The notes beneath the pieces were generated by a model, which searched no databases, had not been told where the DNA came from, and saw only the letters and a program-made list of their open reading frames with translations. A stretch of 64,000 nucleotides of DNA from Planosporangium sp963837285. GTDB taxonomy: Bacteria > Actinomycetota > Actinomycetes > Mycobacteriales > Micromonosporaceae. The first letter of the stretch is position 1; each line of letters begins with the position of its first letter. Position numbers and translations under genes: made by a program. The stretch lies in contig CAWIMS010000001.1 of NCBI GenBank assembly GCA_963837285.1, forward strand, positions 620,001 through 684,000. Direction: 5' to 3'. Positions 26,549 to 35,678 of the stretch are shown here, one piece after another.

Positions 26549-27541
26549 ATGAAAAAGTTGATCAACGCACCCGACGAGGTACTCGTCGACGCGCTGGCCG
26601 GTGTCAAGGCGGCGCACCCGGCGCTGGACGTGGACATCGAGCAGCGGATCATCACCCGGGTCGGCGGCCCCACGCCTGGCAAGGTCGCCCTGGTCTCCGG
26701 CGGCGGGTCCGGGCACGAGCCGCTGCACGGCGGGTACGTCGGGTACGGGATGCTCGACGCCGCCTGCCCCGGTGAGGTGTTCACCTCGCCGGTGCCCGAC
26801 CAGATCCTCGCCGCGACCGAAGCCGTCAACGCCGGCGCCGGCGTCCTGCACATCGTGAAGAACTACACGGGCGACGTGCTGAACTTCCAGATGGCCGCCG
26901 AGCTTGCCGGTGACTCCGGCATCACCGTCGCCGACGTGCTCGTCAACGACGACGTCGCGGTGGAGAACAGCACGTACACGGCCGGGCGGCGGGGCACCGG
27001 CGCGACCGTGTTCGTGGAAAAGATCGCCGGAGCCGCGGCGGAAAGACAAGCTGACCTGGCTACCGTCGCGGCCGTCGCCAAGGAGGTCAACGAGCGGTCC
27101 CGCTCGTTCGGGGTGGCACTCACACCGGCGACCGTGCCCGCGGCCGGCAAGCCCGGGTTCGACCTGGGCGAAGACGAGATCGAACTGGGCGTCGGAATCC
27201 ACGGCGAGCCGGGGCGACGCCGTGGCCCGCTGGTCCCGGCGCGGGAGATCGCCGAGACCGCGCTGGAGGCGATCCACTCCGACCTGCCGCTGTCCGGCGA
27301 TGTACTCGTCATGGTCAACGGCATGGGCGGCACCCCGCTGATCGAGCTGTACGTGGTTTTCGCCGCGGTGTCCGAATGGCTTGCCGGCCACGGTGTCACC
27401 ATCCGGCGCAGCCTGGTCGGCAACTACATCACCAGCCTGGAGATGGCCGGCTGCTCGGTCACGGTCTGCAAGCTCACCCCGGACCTGATCGACTTGTGGG
27501 ACGCGCCGGTGGAAACCCCGGCGCTGCGGTGGGGACGATAG
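26549..27541 (+). CDS. dhaK: Dihydroxyacetone kinase subunit DhaK
   Basis: 330 residues, full length. It binds dihydroxyacetone covalently through His about 218 in LGVGIHGEPG; the substrate pocket also shows ALVSGGGSGHEPLHGGYVG and HIVKNYTGDVLNFQMA. In the PEP-dependent enzymes DhaK hands the substrate to DhaL, which carries ADP as cofactor. The run of sequence between MVNGMGGTPLIELYVV and the C-terminal CKLTPDLIDLWDAPV is intact. The start ATG has GGGAGGCAGGCC upstream. DhaL begins 7 bp after the stop, a tight operon. Confidence 0.93.
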   Translation: MKKLINAPDEVLVDALAGVKAAHPALDVDIEQRIITRVGGPTPGKVALVSGGGSGHEPLHGGYVGYGMLDAACPGEVFTSPVPDQILAATEAVNAGAGVLHIVKNYTGDVLNFQMAAELAGDSGITVADVLVNDDVAVENSTYTAGRRGTGATVFVEKIAGAAAERQADLATVAAVAKEVNERSRSFGVALTPATVPAAGKPGFDLGEDEIELGVGIHGEPGRRRGPLVPAREIAETALEAIHSDLPLSGDVLVMVNGMGGTPLIELYVVFAAVSEWLAGHGVTIRRSLVGNYITSLEMAGCSVTVCKLTPDLIDLWDAPVETPALRWGR

Positions 27542-27547
27542 TCAACT

Positions 27548-28177
27548 ATGGACGCGACCGCCTTCCGCGAATGGATCACCGAAGCGACCCGCCTGGTGGT
27601 GGAGAACGCCGATCACCTCACCCACCTCGACGCGGCGATCGGCGACGCCGACCACGGCATCAATCTGCGCCGTGGCTTCCAGGCGGCGGTCGCCATGTTG
27701 GAGCAAGCCGATCCGGGTACGCCCGGCGCGGTGCTGTCGACGGTGGGCCGGGCGCTGATCAGCAAGACCGGCGGTGCGTCCGGCCCGCTGTACGGCACCG
27801 CGTTCCGGCAGGCTGCCAAGAGCCTGGGTGAGGACGCTGACGTGTCGGTCGTCCAGCTCGGCGCCGCGCTCCAGGCCGCCCTCGCCGGGATCCAGCAGCT
27901 CGGGGCGGCTGCCGAGGGCGACAAGACCATGGTCGACGCGCTGAGTCCGGCGGTCGCCGCCTACCAGGCGGTCGTCGACGAGGGCGGCGGCCTGCCCGAC
28001 GCGACCCGTGCGGCGGCCGACGCCGCCGCGCGGGGCCTGGCCGCCACCGTCGACATGCAGGCCCGCAAGGGGCGCGCCAGCTACCTGGGCCCGCGCACGG
28101 TCGGGCACGAGGATCCGGGCGCCGCGTCGACGGTACTGATCCTGCGTGCCCTGGCCACCGTCACGGAGAAGCCATGA
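27548..28177 (+). CDS. dhaL: Dihydroxyacetone kinase ADP-binding subunit DhaL
   Basis: 209 residues. All-helical barrel with the nucleotide and magnesium site in LDAAIGDADHGINLRRGF (Asp residues about 33, 35 and 38), LISKTGGASGPLYGTAF, GDKTMVDAL, and the C-terminal ARKGRASYLGPRTVGHEDPGA. DhaL's tightly held ADP is rephosphorylated by DhaM. The stop overlaps the ATG of the enzyme I gene by 4 bp, so translation is coupled. Intact. Confidence 0.93.
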   Translation: MDATAFREWITEATRLVVENADHLTHLDAAIGDADHGINLRRGFQAAVAMLEQADPGTPGAVLSTVGRALISKTGGASGPLYGTAFRQAAKSLGEDADVSVVQLGAALQAALAGIQQLGAAAEGDKTMVDALSPAVAAYQAVVDEGGGLPDATRAAADAAARGLAATVDMQARKGRASYLGPRTVGHEDPGAASTVLILRALATVTEKP

Positions 28178-29811
28178 CGGCGGTGACCGCGTACCGGTCC
28201 ACCGGATCCGGCGTCGCCCCCGGCACGGCGGTCGCGCCGCTCTGGCGGGCCGACCGGCCGCTGCCGGCGACCGTCGAGGTTCACCCCGACGACGTCGGGC
28301 CGGCCTTCACGGCGGTCGCCGCCGACCTGGATCGGCTCGCTGACCGGGCCCGCGCCGACGGCCGGTCCGCCGCCGCCGACATCGTGGCGGTCGGTGCGCT
28401 GATCGCCACCGACGTGATGCTGGTCGACGACGCCCGGTCCGCGGTGGCCGGCGCGGGCGATCCGCTCCAGGCGCTGCTCGACGCGGTCGAGCGCCACGCC
28501 CGGGCGATCGAGGAGCTGCCGGATCGGTGCTGCGGGAGCGGGCCGCCGACGTCCGGCAGATCGGGCGGCGGGTCGCCGATCGGCTGGCCCGCGCCGGGAT
28601 CGACGATGGCCGGCCGGGCGGGGCGTTCGTCCTGGTCGCCGCCGAGGTCGGCCCGGCCGACCTGCTCGAGCTGGCTGGGCCAGGGCCTGGCCGCTGCCGT
28701 CGCGGTGCGCGGCGGCGCCAACTCGCACGCCGCGATCGTCGCCCGGTCCGCCGGCCTGCCGCTGGTCATCGGCGTCGACCCGGGTGTGCTCGACCTGCCC
28801 GACGGCACGTCGTTGCTGGTCGAAGCCGACGCCGGCGGGGGCTTGTCGTGGCGGACCGGGCGCGGCCGAGGTCGGTCGCGCCCGATCAGACGGTACGCGC
28901 GGAGGCCCGCCGGGCGCTGCTCGCCGCCGAGCGCGGGCAGCCGCACGTGACCGCCGACGGGCAGCCGTTCGTGCTGCTCTGCAACGTTGCCACCGACGTG
29001 GAGGTGCGCGCCGGCCGGGACAGCGGCGCCGAGGGGATCGGCTTGCTGCGTACCGAGCTGCCTTTTGTCGAAGCCGGAAGCTGGCCGACCGAGGGCCGAC
29101 CACCGGCGGGCGTTGCGGCCGATCCTGGCCGAGGCGCGCGGGCTGGCCGGTGACCGTGCGGCTGCTGGACTTCGCCAACGACAAGGTGCCGCCGTTCCTG
29201 CGCGGGGCCGGTCCGGGCTGGCCGCGCTGCTGGCCGATCCGGCCGCGCTGGAAGCGCAGGTGCGGGCGCTCGTCGAGCTGGGCGCGAGGTGCACCTGCGG
29301 ATCATGGTGCCGATGGTGCGCGCGCCGGAGGAGCTCGGCGGTGCGTGCCGCCGCGGTCGTGGCGCGGCGTGCCCGTCGGCGCGATGGTCGAGACCGTGGC
29401 CGCCGTCGAGCGCGGATCACCGAGCTGGCCCGGTCGCGGACTTCTTCTCGATCGGTACCAACGACCTGACCGGCGAGGTGCTCGGCCTGGACCGGCGCGA
29501 TCCGGCGGCCCGGCCGGAGCTGGCCGCCCACCCGCGCGTACTCGCGACTCATCGCGCGGCGTGGTGGCGGCGCGTCCGGGCCGGCCGGTGAGCGTCTGCG
29601 GCGACGCCGGGGCGCACCCGGTCACGCTTGCCGCTGCTGCTCGGCGCCGGGGTACGCGCGGTGAGCGTGGCCTGCGCCCGGGTCGACGAGACCCGTTATC
29701 GGCTGCGGCGGCTCGACACGGCCGACTGCCGGCGGAGTGTTCACCGAGGCGCTGCGGCTGCGGGACGCCGATGAGGTCGCCGTGCTCGTCCGGGAGCGGA
29801 TCCGGACATGA
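28174..29811 (+). pseudogene. ptsI: PTS enzyme I (PEP-protein phosphotransferase) with many frameshifts
   Basis: Begins intact (MTAVTAYRSTGSGVAPGTAVA) and then needs at least eight frame changes to stay on the enzyme I pattern. All key parts are still readable in order: active-site His in GGANSHAAIVARSAGLP, GAEGIGLLRTELPF, RLLDFANDKVPPFL, LRIMVPMVRAPEEL, DFFSIGTNDLTGEVLG, and the catalytic Cys in VSVCGDAGAHPVTL, ending RERIRT at 29811. The motifs are conserved although the frame is broken about every 150-200 bp, which points to base-calling indels more than long decay. If intact it would phosphorylate HPr from PEP. Confidence 0.8.
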
Positions 29812-30612
29812 GTCACTGCCTGCCGTCCGCCCGGCACCAAGATCACGGGAGAGCGCCCGGGCCGTGGACCGGACCGCATCGCCGAGCCGGGACTGGCGTT
29901 CGCCATCGAGCAGCCGCTCGACCGGCCCGACGATGCCGAGCGCGCCGACCACCCGGCCGGACCAGTCGTACACCGGTGCGGCCAGCCCGGCGTCGCCGAC
30001 CGTCGCCTCCTGGTCCTCGATCGCGTACCCGCGCTGGCGCACCTTCTCCAGCGCCTCCTTGAGCGCCGCCGGCTCGGTGATCGTGCGGCCGGTCAGCTTC
30101 TGCGCCGGCCCGGCGAGCAGCGCACTTCTGCGCGGCCTCGTCGAGGTTCGGCGACAATGGCGTGGCCGAGCGCGCAGGCGTGCCACGGCACGGCCGCGCC
30201 GACCTCGAGGATCTGCACCAGGTCGTCGGGGCGGAACGTGTGGTGCACCACGACCACGTTCGTGGCCGGACAGCACGCCGACCCACACCGCCTCGCCGGA
30301 CTGGCGGGCCAGCAGCTCGGCCCAGTTCGCCGACCGGACGCGCAGCTCGGAGCCGTCCAGGTACGCGTTGCCGAGTTGGAGCACGGCCGGGCCGAGCGCG
30401 TACTTGCCGCCCTCGGACTCCTGCACGACCAGGCCGTGCCGCTCCAGCGTGCGCAGCATCGTGTACACGGTGGGCTTGGGGATGTCGACCAGCTCGGCGA
30501 TCTCGGAGACGCCCAGCCGGGGAGTGCCCGACGCCAGCGCCAGCAGGATCTGCGCGGCGGCCCGATCCACATGTCGCGTGTACATCTCAATCCGATCGGC
30601 GTTCGGTTGCAC
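29812..30612 (-). pseudogene. IclR-family regulator of the dha locus, with frameshifts
   Basis: From GTG 30612 the frame codes an N-terminal winged HTH (AAAQILLALASGTPRLGVSEIAEL .. IPKPTVYTMLRTLERHGLV) and the start of the IclR effector domain (YALGPAVLQLGNAYLD, SGEAVWVGVLSG). After about 30265 the pattern continues in another frame (NVVVVHHTFRPDDLVQILEVG) and returns near 30150 (QKLTGRTITEPAALKE ... GDAGLAAPVYDWSGRVVGALGIVG). The 3' end near 29812 faces the enzyme I stop. It lies divergent from dhaM with an 18-bp gap, so it probably controls this PTS branch. Exact 3' end uncertain. Confidence 0.75.
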
Positions 30613-30630
30613 GGAACGGGGTACCCGATA

Positions 30631-31032
30631 ATGGTAGGCATCGTCCTCATCTCGCACAGCCGCGGCCTCGCGGAGGGCGCCGCTGACCTCGCCGGGCAGG
30701 TGGCCGGCGGGGCACGGATCCGGTGCGGCCGGGGGAAGCGACGACGGCGCTCTCGGGACCAGCACGGAGCCGATCGCCAAGGCGATCGCCGATGCCGACC
30801 GGGGCGACGGCGTCGTGCTGATCCCCGATCTGGGCAGCTCGGTGCTGAGCGCCCGGTCGGTGCTGGCCGACATCGCGGAGTACGCCGAAGCGCCCGACCG
30901 CCACGGGTGATCCTCGCGGACGCGCCGTTCGTGGAGGGTGCGGTCGCCGCCGCGGTCGCCGCGAGCGCCGGCCTCGACCTCGACGCGGTCGTCGGGGCGG
31001 CGGAGGAGGCGCGCGGTGTCCACAAGCTCTGA
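30631..31032 (+). pseudogene. dhaM: DhaM EIIA-type (PTS-EIIA-Man) domain, frameshifted
   Basis: Starts MVGIVLISHSRGLAEGAADLA, with the phospho-acceptor His9 in the SHS motif of DhaM EIIA domains. After about 30715 the pattern moves to another frame (GVVLIPDLGSSVLSARSVL, about 30805-30860) and then back for the C-terminal ADAPFVEGAVAAAVAASAG. At least two one-base indels are needed. Only the EIIA domain is present; the HPr- and EI-like parts that E. coli DhaM carries in one chain are separate genes here. It would phosphorylate DhaL-bound ADP. Confidence 0.78.
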
Positions 31033-31279
31033 GACGGTCACGCGTACCGTCGCGCTGACCCACGACCTGCACGCCCGGCCCGCCGGTCAGGTGGCGCAGG
31101 CCGCGGCCCGCCACGACGCGACGGTCGAACTGGTCGCGGGCGACAAGCGGGCGAACGCCCGGAGCGTGCTCGCGGTGATGAGCCTCGGAGCGGTTGCCGG
31201 CACGTCGGTTGACATCCTGGCATCCGGGGTGGACGGGCCGGCAGCGGCGGATGAGATCGCCGGGATCCTGGTGGCGTGA
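31016..31279 (+). CDS. ptsH: HPr-type phosphocarrier protein
   Basis: 87 residues. Phospho-His19 lies in HDLHARPAGQVAQAA, the canonical HPr site, with ANARSVLAVMSLGA giving the conserved second helix region near the usual regulatory-Ser position (ARSVLAVMSL). GTG 31016 has GGAGGAGGCGCGCG upstream and overlaps the dhaM stop. It passes phosphate from enzyme I to DhaM. Intact despite the damaged neighbours. Confidence 0.87.
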   Translation: MSTSSETVTRTVALTHDLHARPAGQVAQAAARHDATVELVAGDKRANARSVLAVMSLGAVAGTSVDILASGVDGPAAADEIAGILVA

Positions 31280-31350
31280 GCCCGGCCGCGTGCCCGCCCC
31301 GGCCGCGTCCCGGGTTCCGAGAATCGGCGGGACCGGATAGCCCACCGTCG

Positions 31351-32151
31351 ATGATCGGCCACAGCGAGCAGATCATCGGCGAGGTCCTGCGCGACCGGTC
31401 CGAGCGGGTGTACGTGGCGACCAAGATCCCACCGAAGAACCGGATCTGGCCGGCCCGCCACGACACCGACGCGTCGGAGGCGTTCCCCGGTGACTACATC
31501 CGGGAGTACACCGAGAAGAGCCTGGCCAACCTCGGCGTCGACACGCTCGACGTGCAGCAGTTCCACGTCTGGTCGCCGAACTGGCTGGAACAGGGCGACT
31601 GGCTGGAGACGATCGGCAAGCTCAAGGACGAGGGCAAGATCCGGTACTTCGGGCTGTCCCTCAACGACCACCAGCCGGAGACCGGCCTGACCGCGGTACG
31701 CGCCGGCGTGGCCGACACCGTTCAGGTCATCTACAACATTTTCGACCAGAGCCCCGAAGACGAGTTGCTGCCGGCCTGCGCGCAGTACGGCGTGGGCGTG
31801 ATCGTCCGGGTTCCGCTCGACGAAGGCGGCCTGACCGGCACGATCACGCAGTCGACCACTTTCCCGGACGGGGACTGGCGGCACGGGTACTTCGCCGGGG
31901 ACCGCAAGCGCGAGGTGCAGGAACGCGCCCAGGCGATCGTCGACGACCTCGGTGAGCCGCTCGACCGGCTACCGGAGATCGCGCTGCGGTACGTGCTGAG
32001 CAGTCCGGCCGTGTCGACCGTCATCCCGGGCATGCGGAGCGTCCGCAACGTGGACCGGAACATGGCGATCGCGGACGGCGCCGGGCTGCCCGAGACGACC
32101 GTTGGTGCGCTGAAGAAGCACCGCTGGGTGCGTAATTTCTATTCTGGCTGA
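31351..32151 (+). pseudogene. Aldo/keto reductase lacking its N-terminus
   Basis: From ATG 31351 (MIGHSEQIIGEVLRD) the family pattern runs to the C-terminus: catalytic Lys in VYVATKIPPKN, His in DVQQFHVWSPNW, FGLSLNDHQPETG, and the cofactor-binding STVIPGMRSVRNVDRN. The first 50 or so residues, with the catalytic Asp and Tyr (DTADxYG segment), are missing, and the sequence runs into the HPr stop 70 bp upstream. It was probably truncated by a deletion that brought it next to ptsH. The remaining 266 codons are unbroken. Confidence 0.72.
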
Positions 32152-32212
32152 TGCTCTGTTTGATCAAATCTTGGTGCGCTGGCCGACGTGGTCATGATGT
32201 ACCGTTGATGGC

Positions 32213-32467
32213 ATGACGCGCATCACCGTGGACGTGAACGACGAGTGGCTCGACGCTGCCCGTGAGGTTCTGGGCACCGATTCCAAGGTGTCCACGATCA
32301 ATGCCGCGCTGCACTCCTTCGCCCTGCGGAAGCAGGCGGCGGAGATGATGGCCGCTCTCGACAGTGTCGAGATGGACTTTACTGGGTCCGGCGAGGCATG
32401 GCGCTTCGGTGGCGGGCGGGATCTCTCCCTCCTGGTCGAGGATGCCCGCCATGCTGATGCTGCCTGA
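32213..32467 (+). CDS. vapB: VapB-type antitoxin
   Basis: 84 residues. The N-terminal TRITVDVNDEWLDAAREVLGT pattern is the ribbon-helix-helix type of DUF2191/VapB antitoxins, followed by KVSTINAALHSFALRKQ, and a C-terminal tail (GEAWRFGGGRDLSLLVED) of the kind that threads into the toxin's active site. It overlaps the toxin gene by the sequence TGATGG, so the two are translationally coupled. The pair most likely represses its own promoter at 32152-32212. Confidence 0.87.
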   Translation: MTRITVDVNDEWLDAAREVLGTDSKVSTINAALHSFALRKQAAEMMAALDSVEMDFTGSGEAWRFGGGRDLSLLVEDARHADAA

Positions 32468-32886
32468 TGGCGGCCCCGATTTACCTGGCAGATACGTCCG
32501 CCTACGTCCTACGGGGCCGGTATCTCCCAGTTCGCCAGCGGTTCGAGGCGCTTCTTGTCGAGGGTCGGCTCGCTGTCTGTCAGATGAGCGCACTCGAGTT
32601 CCTCAACAACGCGCCGGACCCGAAAGGCTATGAGGTGATCTGGCGGGTAATGCATGGCCACCGCTGGACGGATGTTACGAAGGAGGCGATGGATCGCGCC
32701 CTCGCGGTCCACCGGGAGCTGGCCGCGACCAGTCAACACCGGCAGTTCTCGCTGCCCGACCTGATCATCGCCGCCACGGCGGAGTTGAACGGCGCGACCG
32801 TGCTGCACTACGACGCGGACTACGACCGGATCGCCGCGATCACCGGGCAGCCGACGGAGTGGGTCGTACCGCGCGGCTCGCTGTAA
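32467..32886 (+). CDS. vapC: VapC-type PIN-domain ribonuclease toxin
   Basis: 139 residues of PIN fold with the four acidic metal ligands: Asp in YLADTSAYVL, Glu in CQMSALEFLNN, Asp in FSLPDLIIAATAELNG, and Asp in LHYDADYDRIA. VapC toxins cleave tRNA or rRNA and are held inactive by VapB. Length and motif spacing are normal, so it should be active. A stem-loop follows 2 bp after its stop. Confidence 0.9.
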   Translation: MAAPIYLADTSAYVLRGRYLPVRQRFEALLVEGRLAVCQMSALEFLNNAPDPKGYEVIWRVMHGHRWTDVTKEAMDRALAVHRELAATSQHRQFSLPDLIIAATAELNGATVLHYDADYDRIAAITGQPTEWVVPRGSL

Positions 32887-32887
32887 C

Positions 32888-32927
32888 GATCGTGGCGAGT
32901 TCCAGCACGGGAAAACTCGCCACGATC
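32888..32927. terminator. Stem-loop after vapC
   Basis: GATCGTGGCGAGTT (32888-32901) and AACTCGCCACGATC (32914-32927) form a perfect 14-bp stem with a 12-nt loop, between convergent genes. It begins and ends with GATC like the P repeats but has a different core. No T-run follows, so bidirectional termination is plausible but unproven. Confidence 0.8.
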
Positions 32928-32938
32928 ATGAGGGACGC

Positions 32939-33735
32939 TCAGAGGCGGGCGTGCGGGACCTGGCGCGCGGAGCCGGTGACCGCCGCGGCTGCCGATGGCG
33001 TCGCCGCGGTCGGGTCCGGCTGGGGTAGCGGGTCGCACAGGGTGTCGGCCCGGTTGCCCGGTAACCGCTTCGGCAGTTTGCCGGTCGCCAGGTACGCGGC
33101 GATCTGGTTGTCGACGCACGCGTTGCCGTTCAAGCTCCCAGCGTGCGTGGTGCCGCCCGGCTCGACGATGAGGCTGGCGTGCGGGTACCGGTACCGGCGG
33201 CGGACCTCCAGGCTGCCCTCGAACGGGGTCGCCGCGTCCAGCGTCTCGTCGATGAGGAGCACGCTCGCGACGTGCCGACCGTCGAACTCGACCGGCCGGT
33301 GCGCCCTGGCCGGCCAGTACACGCACGGCGCGTTGAACCAGGCGTTGCCCCAGGTCTCGACCGGCGCCTTGCGGAAGGTACGCCAGTTGTCGGCGCGCCA
33401 GCGGTCCCAGTTCGTCGGCCACTGCGCGTCGGTGCACTGGACCGCGGCGTACACGGCGAACCCGTTGTCGTCACCCGGACCGTCGGCGTCGTCGTACCAG
33501 TCGACGATCGGTCCCGCGTCGCGGTTGTGTACCCACCCGGCGAACGCGTCGGCCAGGTCCAGCCAGGTCGACTGGTAGTACCTGGCGAGCAGGAAGATGT
33601 CGGTCCACTCGTCCGGGCCGACCACCCCGCCGGCCGGGTTCGCGCGCAGTTTCGCCTGCTCGGAGTACCACAGCCGCTCCACCGCCGCCTCGGTCCTGCC
33701 ATGCCTGCCGATGCTGTCCCGGCGGCGCGGCGGGG
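32939..33735 (-). pseudogene. Tripeptidyl-aminopeptidase-like alpha/beta hydrolase, C-terminal part
   Basis: The C-terminal part of a TAP-family secreted hydrolase: helical cap (WTDIFLLARYYQSTWLDLADAF, NGFAVYAAVQCTDAQWP), then the TAP-like C-terminal domain with the catalytic Asp in VLLIDETLDAATPFEGSL and His in IVEPGGTTHAGSL, ending in the typical NACVDNQIAAYLATGKLP and PGNRADTLCDPLP. The N-terminal half with the signal peptide and nucleophile Ser is missing; upstream of about 33735 the pattern is lost. Probably inactivated by deletion. Confidence 0.7.
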
Positions 33736-33795
33736 TGGAAGAGCGCGGCGCGGTCGCAGGGTCGGCGAAGGGTCAGCCGCCTCGGCGGCAAAGGG

Positions 33796-34401
33796 TCAGG
33801 CGCGTTCGGCGGCGCGCCGGGCGTGCAACTCGGCGGATACCGCGTCGGCGAGCGACCGCCGGCCGTCAGCCTCGCGTAGCCGCAGGTCACGGGCCTGTCG
33901 CCGCCAGTGCAGGCGCATGTCCACGGCGGTCTGGGTGGCCTCGTCGGCGGCCGTGTTCGCTTTCACCCGGGCGTCCGCTTCGAGCACCCGGTACACGAGG
34001 TCCCGCCAGCTCTCGAACAGGCCGAGCACCTCGGGCGACGCGAACGTCTCAGCCAGGGCGGTGGCACGAACCAGATCATCGCGTACCAGCATCGCGCCGT
34101 CGTCACTGCGCAGCACCTGGCTGGTCCGGATCACGGTCGTCATGATTTCCAGGTACGCCTCGGCCAGCCGCTGCTGGCGCCGCTCCTCCTCGCCCATGCG
34201 CTGTTCGTGCCGGTGCCGGTCCTCCTCCAGCGCCCGGGCGTGGGCGTCGCGCTGCTCGGCCATCAGCCGCCCGTGCTCGTCGTTGTGGCGGGCCAGCCGC
34301 TCGGCGTGGTCGCGACTCTGCTTTCCGCTCAACCAGCCGAAGTACAGGCCGGCCACGCCTACCGCTCCGCTGACCGCCGGAGACAACCAGTCCCACGCCA
34401 T
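33796..34401 (-). CDS. Membrane-anchored coiled-coil protein of unknown function
   Basis: 201 residues. One N-terminal hydrophobic segment (LSPAVSGAVGVAGLYFGWL) is followed by a long charged helix (about 25-75: RDHAERLARHNDEHGRLM ... RHEQRMGEEERRQQ) with heptad character, and then a helical domain (EAYLEIMTTVIRTSQVL ... VLGLFESWRDLVYRVLEAD). Similar proteins occur widely in actinobacteria without known function. No catalytic motif is visible. Its start region is divergent from the next gene. Confidence 0.72.
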   Translation of the reverse strand: MAWDWLSPAVSGAVGVAGLYFGWLSGKQSRDHAERLARHNDEHGRLMAEQRDAHARALEEDRHRHEQRMGEEERRQQRLAEAYLEIMTTVIRTSQVLRSDDGAMLVRDDLVRATALAETFASPEVLGLFESWRDLVYRVLEADARVKANTAADEATQTAVDMRLHWRRQARDLRLREADGRRSLADAVSAELHARRAAERA

Positions 34402-34498
34402 CCGTGCATTCTTGCCGGTTGCCCGGGTGGAGCGGGGACCCCCTGGACTGTGTAATCCGGCAGGCCGGGTCAATCCGTCCAACGCCTGATTTACGTGG

Positions 34499-35509
34499 AT
34501 GCGGCCGGTACGGAAGTCTCGGATCATCGACGAACCAGGTGCCCCCAGCCCCGGAATCGGCCGGCAGACCCGACGGCGGGTGCTCGGCCTGACCGCGGGC
34601 GCCGTGCTGCTGGTGGCCGGCCCGGAGACCGCCGCGTCGGCGCCTCCACAGCGGCGGGGCGGACGTGAGTCGGCGCCGGATCTCCGCGCCACCGGCGACG
34701 GCGTGACCGACGACACGGCCGCCATCAACGCGGCGCTCGCCCGGGGCGGACCGGTGTACCTGCCGGCGGGAACGTACCTGGTCAACAACCTGCGGGCCGG
34801 CGTCGAGGGGACCTGGCTGCACGGCGACGGGCCGGCGACGGTCCTTCGCAAGAACGGCGATGGCCCGGCGCTGACGGTCACCGGTGCGCGGGTACGCGTG
34901 AGTAACCTCGCGATCGACGGAGCCGGCGCCCGGCACGCCGGCCCTGGCATCGTCCCTGTCGGGGATTCGCCGCACCTCACCGACCTGGAGGTACGGGAGG
35001 CCCGGGACCCTGCGGTGCACTTCCCGGTCGCCGGTGCCGGGCGCGGTGCGATCGTCAGCGACTGCGTGCTTTCGGTGTGGCAGGGCAGGCTCGGCGAAAC
35101 CAACGGGTCCACCGCGTCGGTCTGGCTTCCCGACGACCATAACGCCGCCGGTCCGCTGAACCGGCAGTTCTCGAACATCCATGCCGATGCCTGCCTGTTG
35201 TTTTCCGACCACGGCTCGGAAAGCACCCGGTGGGTCGCTGGTACCGGGCGTTCCTTTACGACTCTCGGGCAGCCCGTGGGCCTGCTGATGTCGTCGTGCC
35301 GGCTGGCGTCGTCGGGCACCACCACGACGGTTGGCGGCACGCGGTGTGCTTTCACCGGCAACGCCTTCGCCGGCGACGTGGTGCTTGTGGCTGACGGGTC
35401 GACGTTCGTCGGGAACGTCGCGGCCGGTGCGTTGATCATCGCGCGGACCGCCGTCGGCACCCTCGCCGGGTTGAACTCCTGCGTTGCCGGAGTGCGTGAC
35501 CAGCGCTGA
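34499..35509 (+). CDS. TAT-exported right-handed beta-helix (pectate-lyase-like) protein
   Basis: 336 residues. Twin-arginine-type signal peptide (GRQTRRRVLGLTAGAVLLVAG) with cleavage around TAASA. The mature part starts with the glycosyl-hydrolase-28/phage-tailspike-like motif GDGVTDDTAAINAALARGGPVYLPAGTYLV, then repeated beta-helix rungs (LRKNGDGPALTVTGARVRVSNLAIDG ... GAIVSDCVLSVWQ). The leading GDGxTDDTxAIxxA motif is common in polysaccharide lyases and depolymerases; catalytic residues are not identifiable by eye. It may act on exopolysaccharide. Confidence 0.78.
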   Translation: MRPVRKSRIIDEPGAPSPGIGRQTRRRVLGLTAGAVLLVAGPETAASAPPQRRGGRESAPDLRATGDGVTDDTAAINAALARGGPVYLPAGTYLVNNLRAGVEGTWLHGDGPATVLRKNGDGPALTVTGARVRVSNLAIDGAGARHAGPGIVPVGDSPHLTDLEVREARDPAVHFPVAGAGRGAIVSDCVLSVWQGRLGETNGSTASVWLPDDHNAAGPLNRQFSNIHADACLLFSDHGSESTRWVAGTGRSFTTLGQPVGLLMSSCRLASSGTTTTVGGTRCAFTGNAFAGDVVLVADGSTFVGNVAAGALIIARTAVGTLAGLNSCVAGVRDQR

Positions 35510-35678
35510 CGCGTCTGGGTCCGGGCAGCAAATCCTACGTGGAGCCGGTGGGTGCGGACACCTTCCTTCAGCTTATTTGTCCAACTTGGCCCGAATAGCT
35601 GTAGTTACCCCTAGATTGCAGGTGTTGGACAGCCGGTGGAACGGAATGCCGGCCTCTACCCACGGGGGTGTACTGGAA

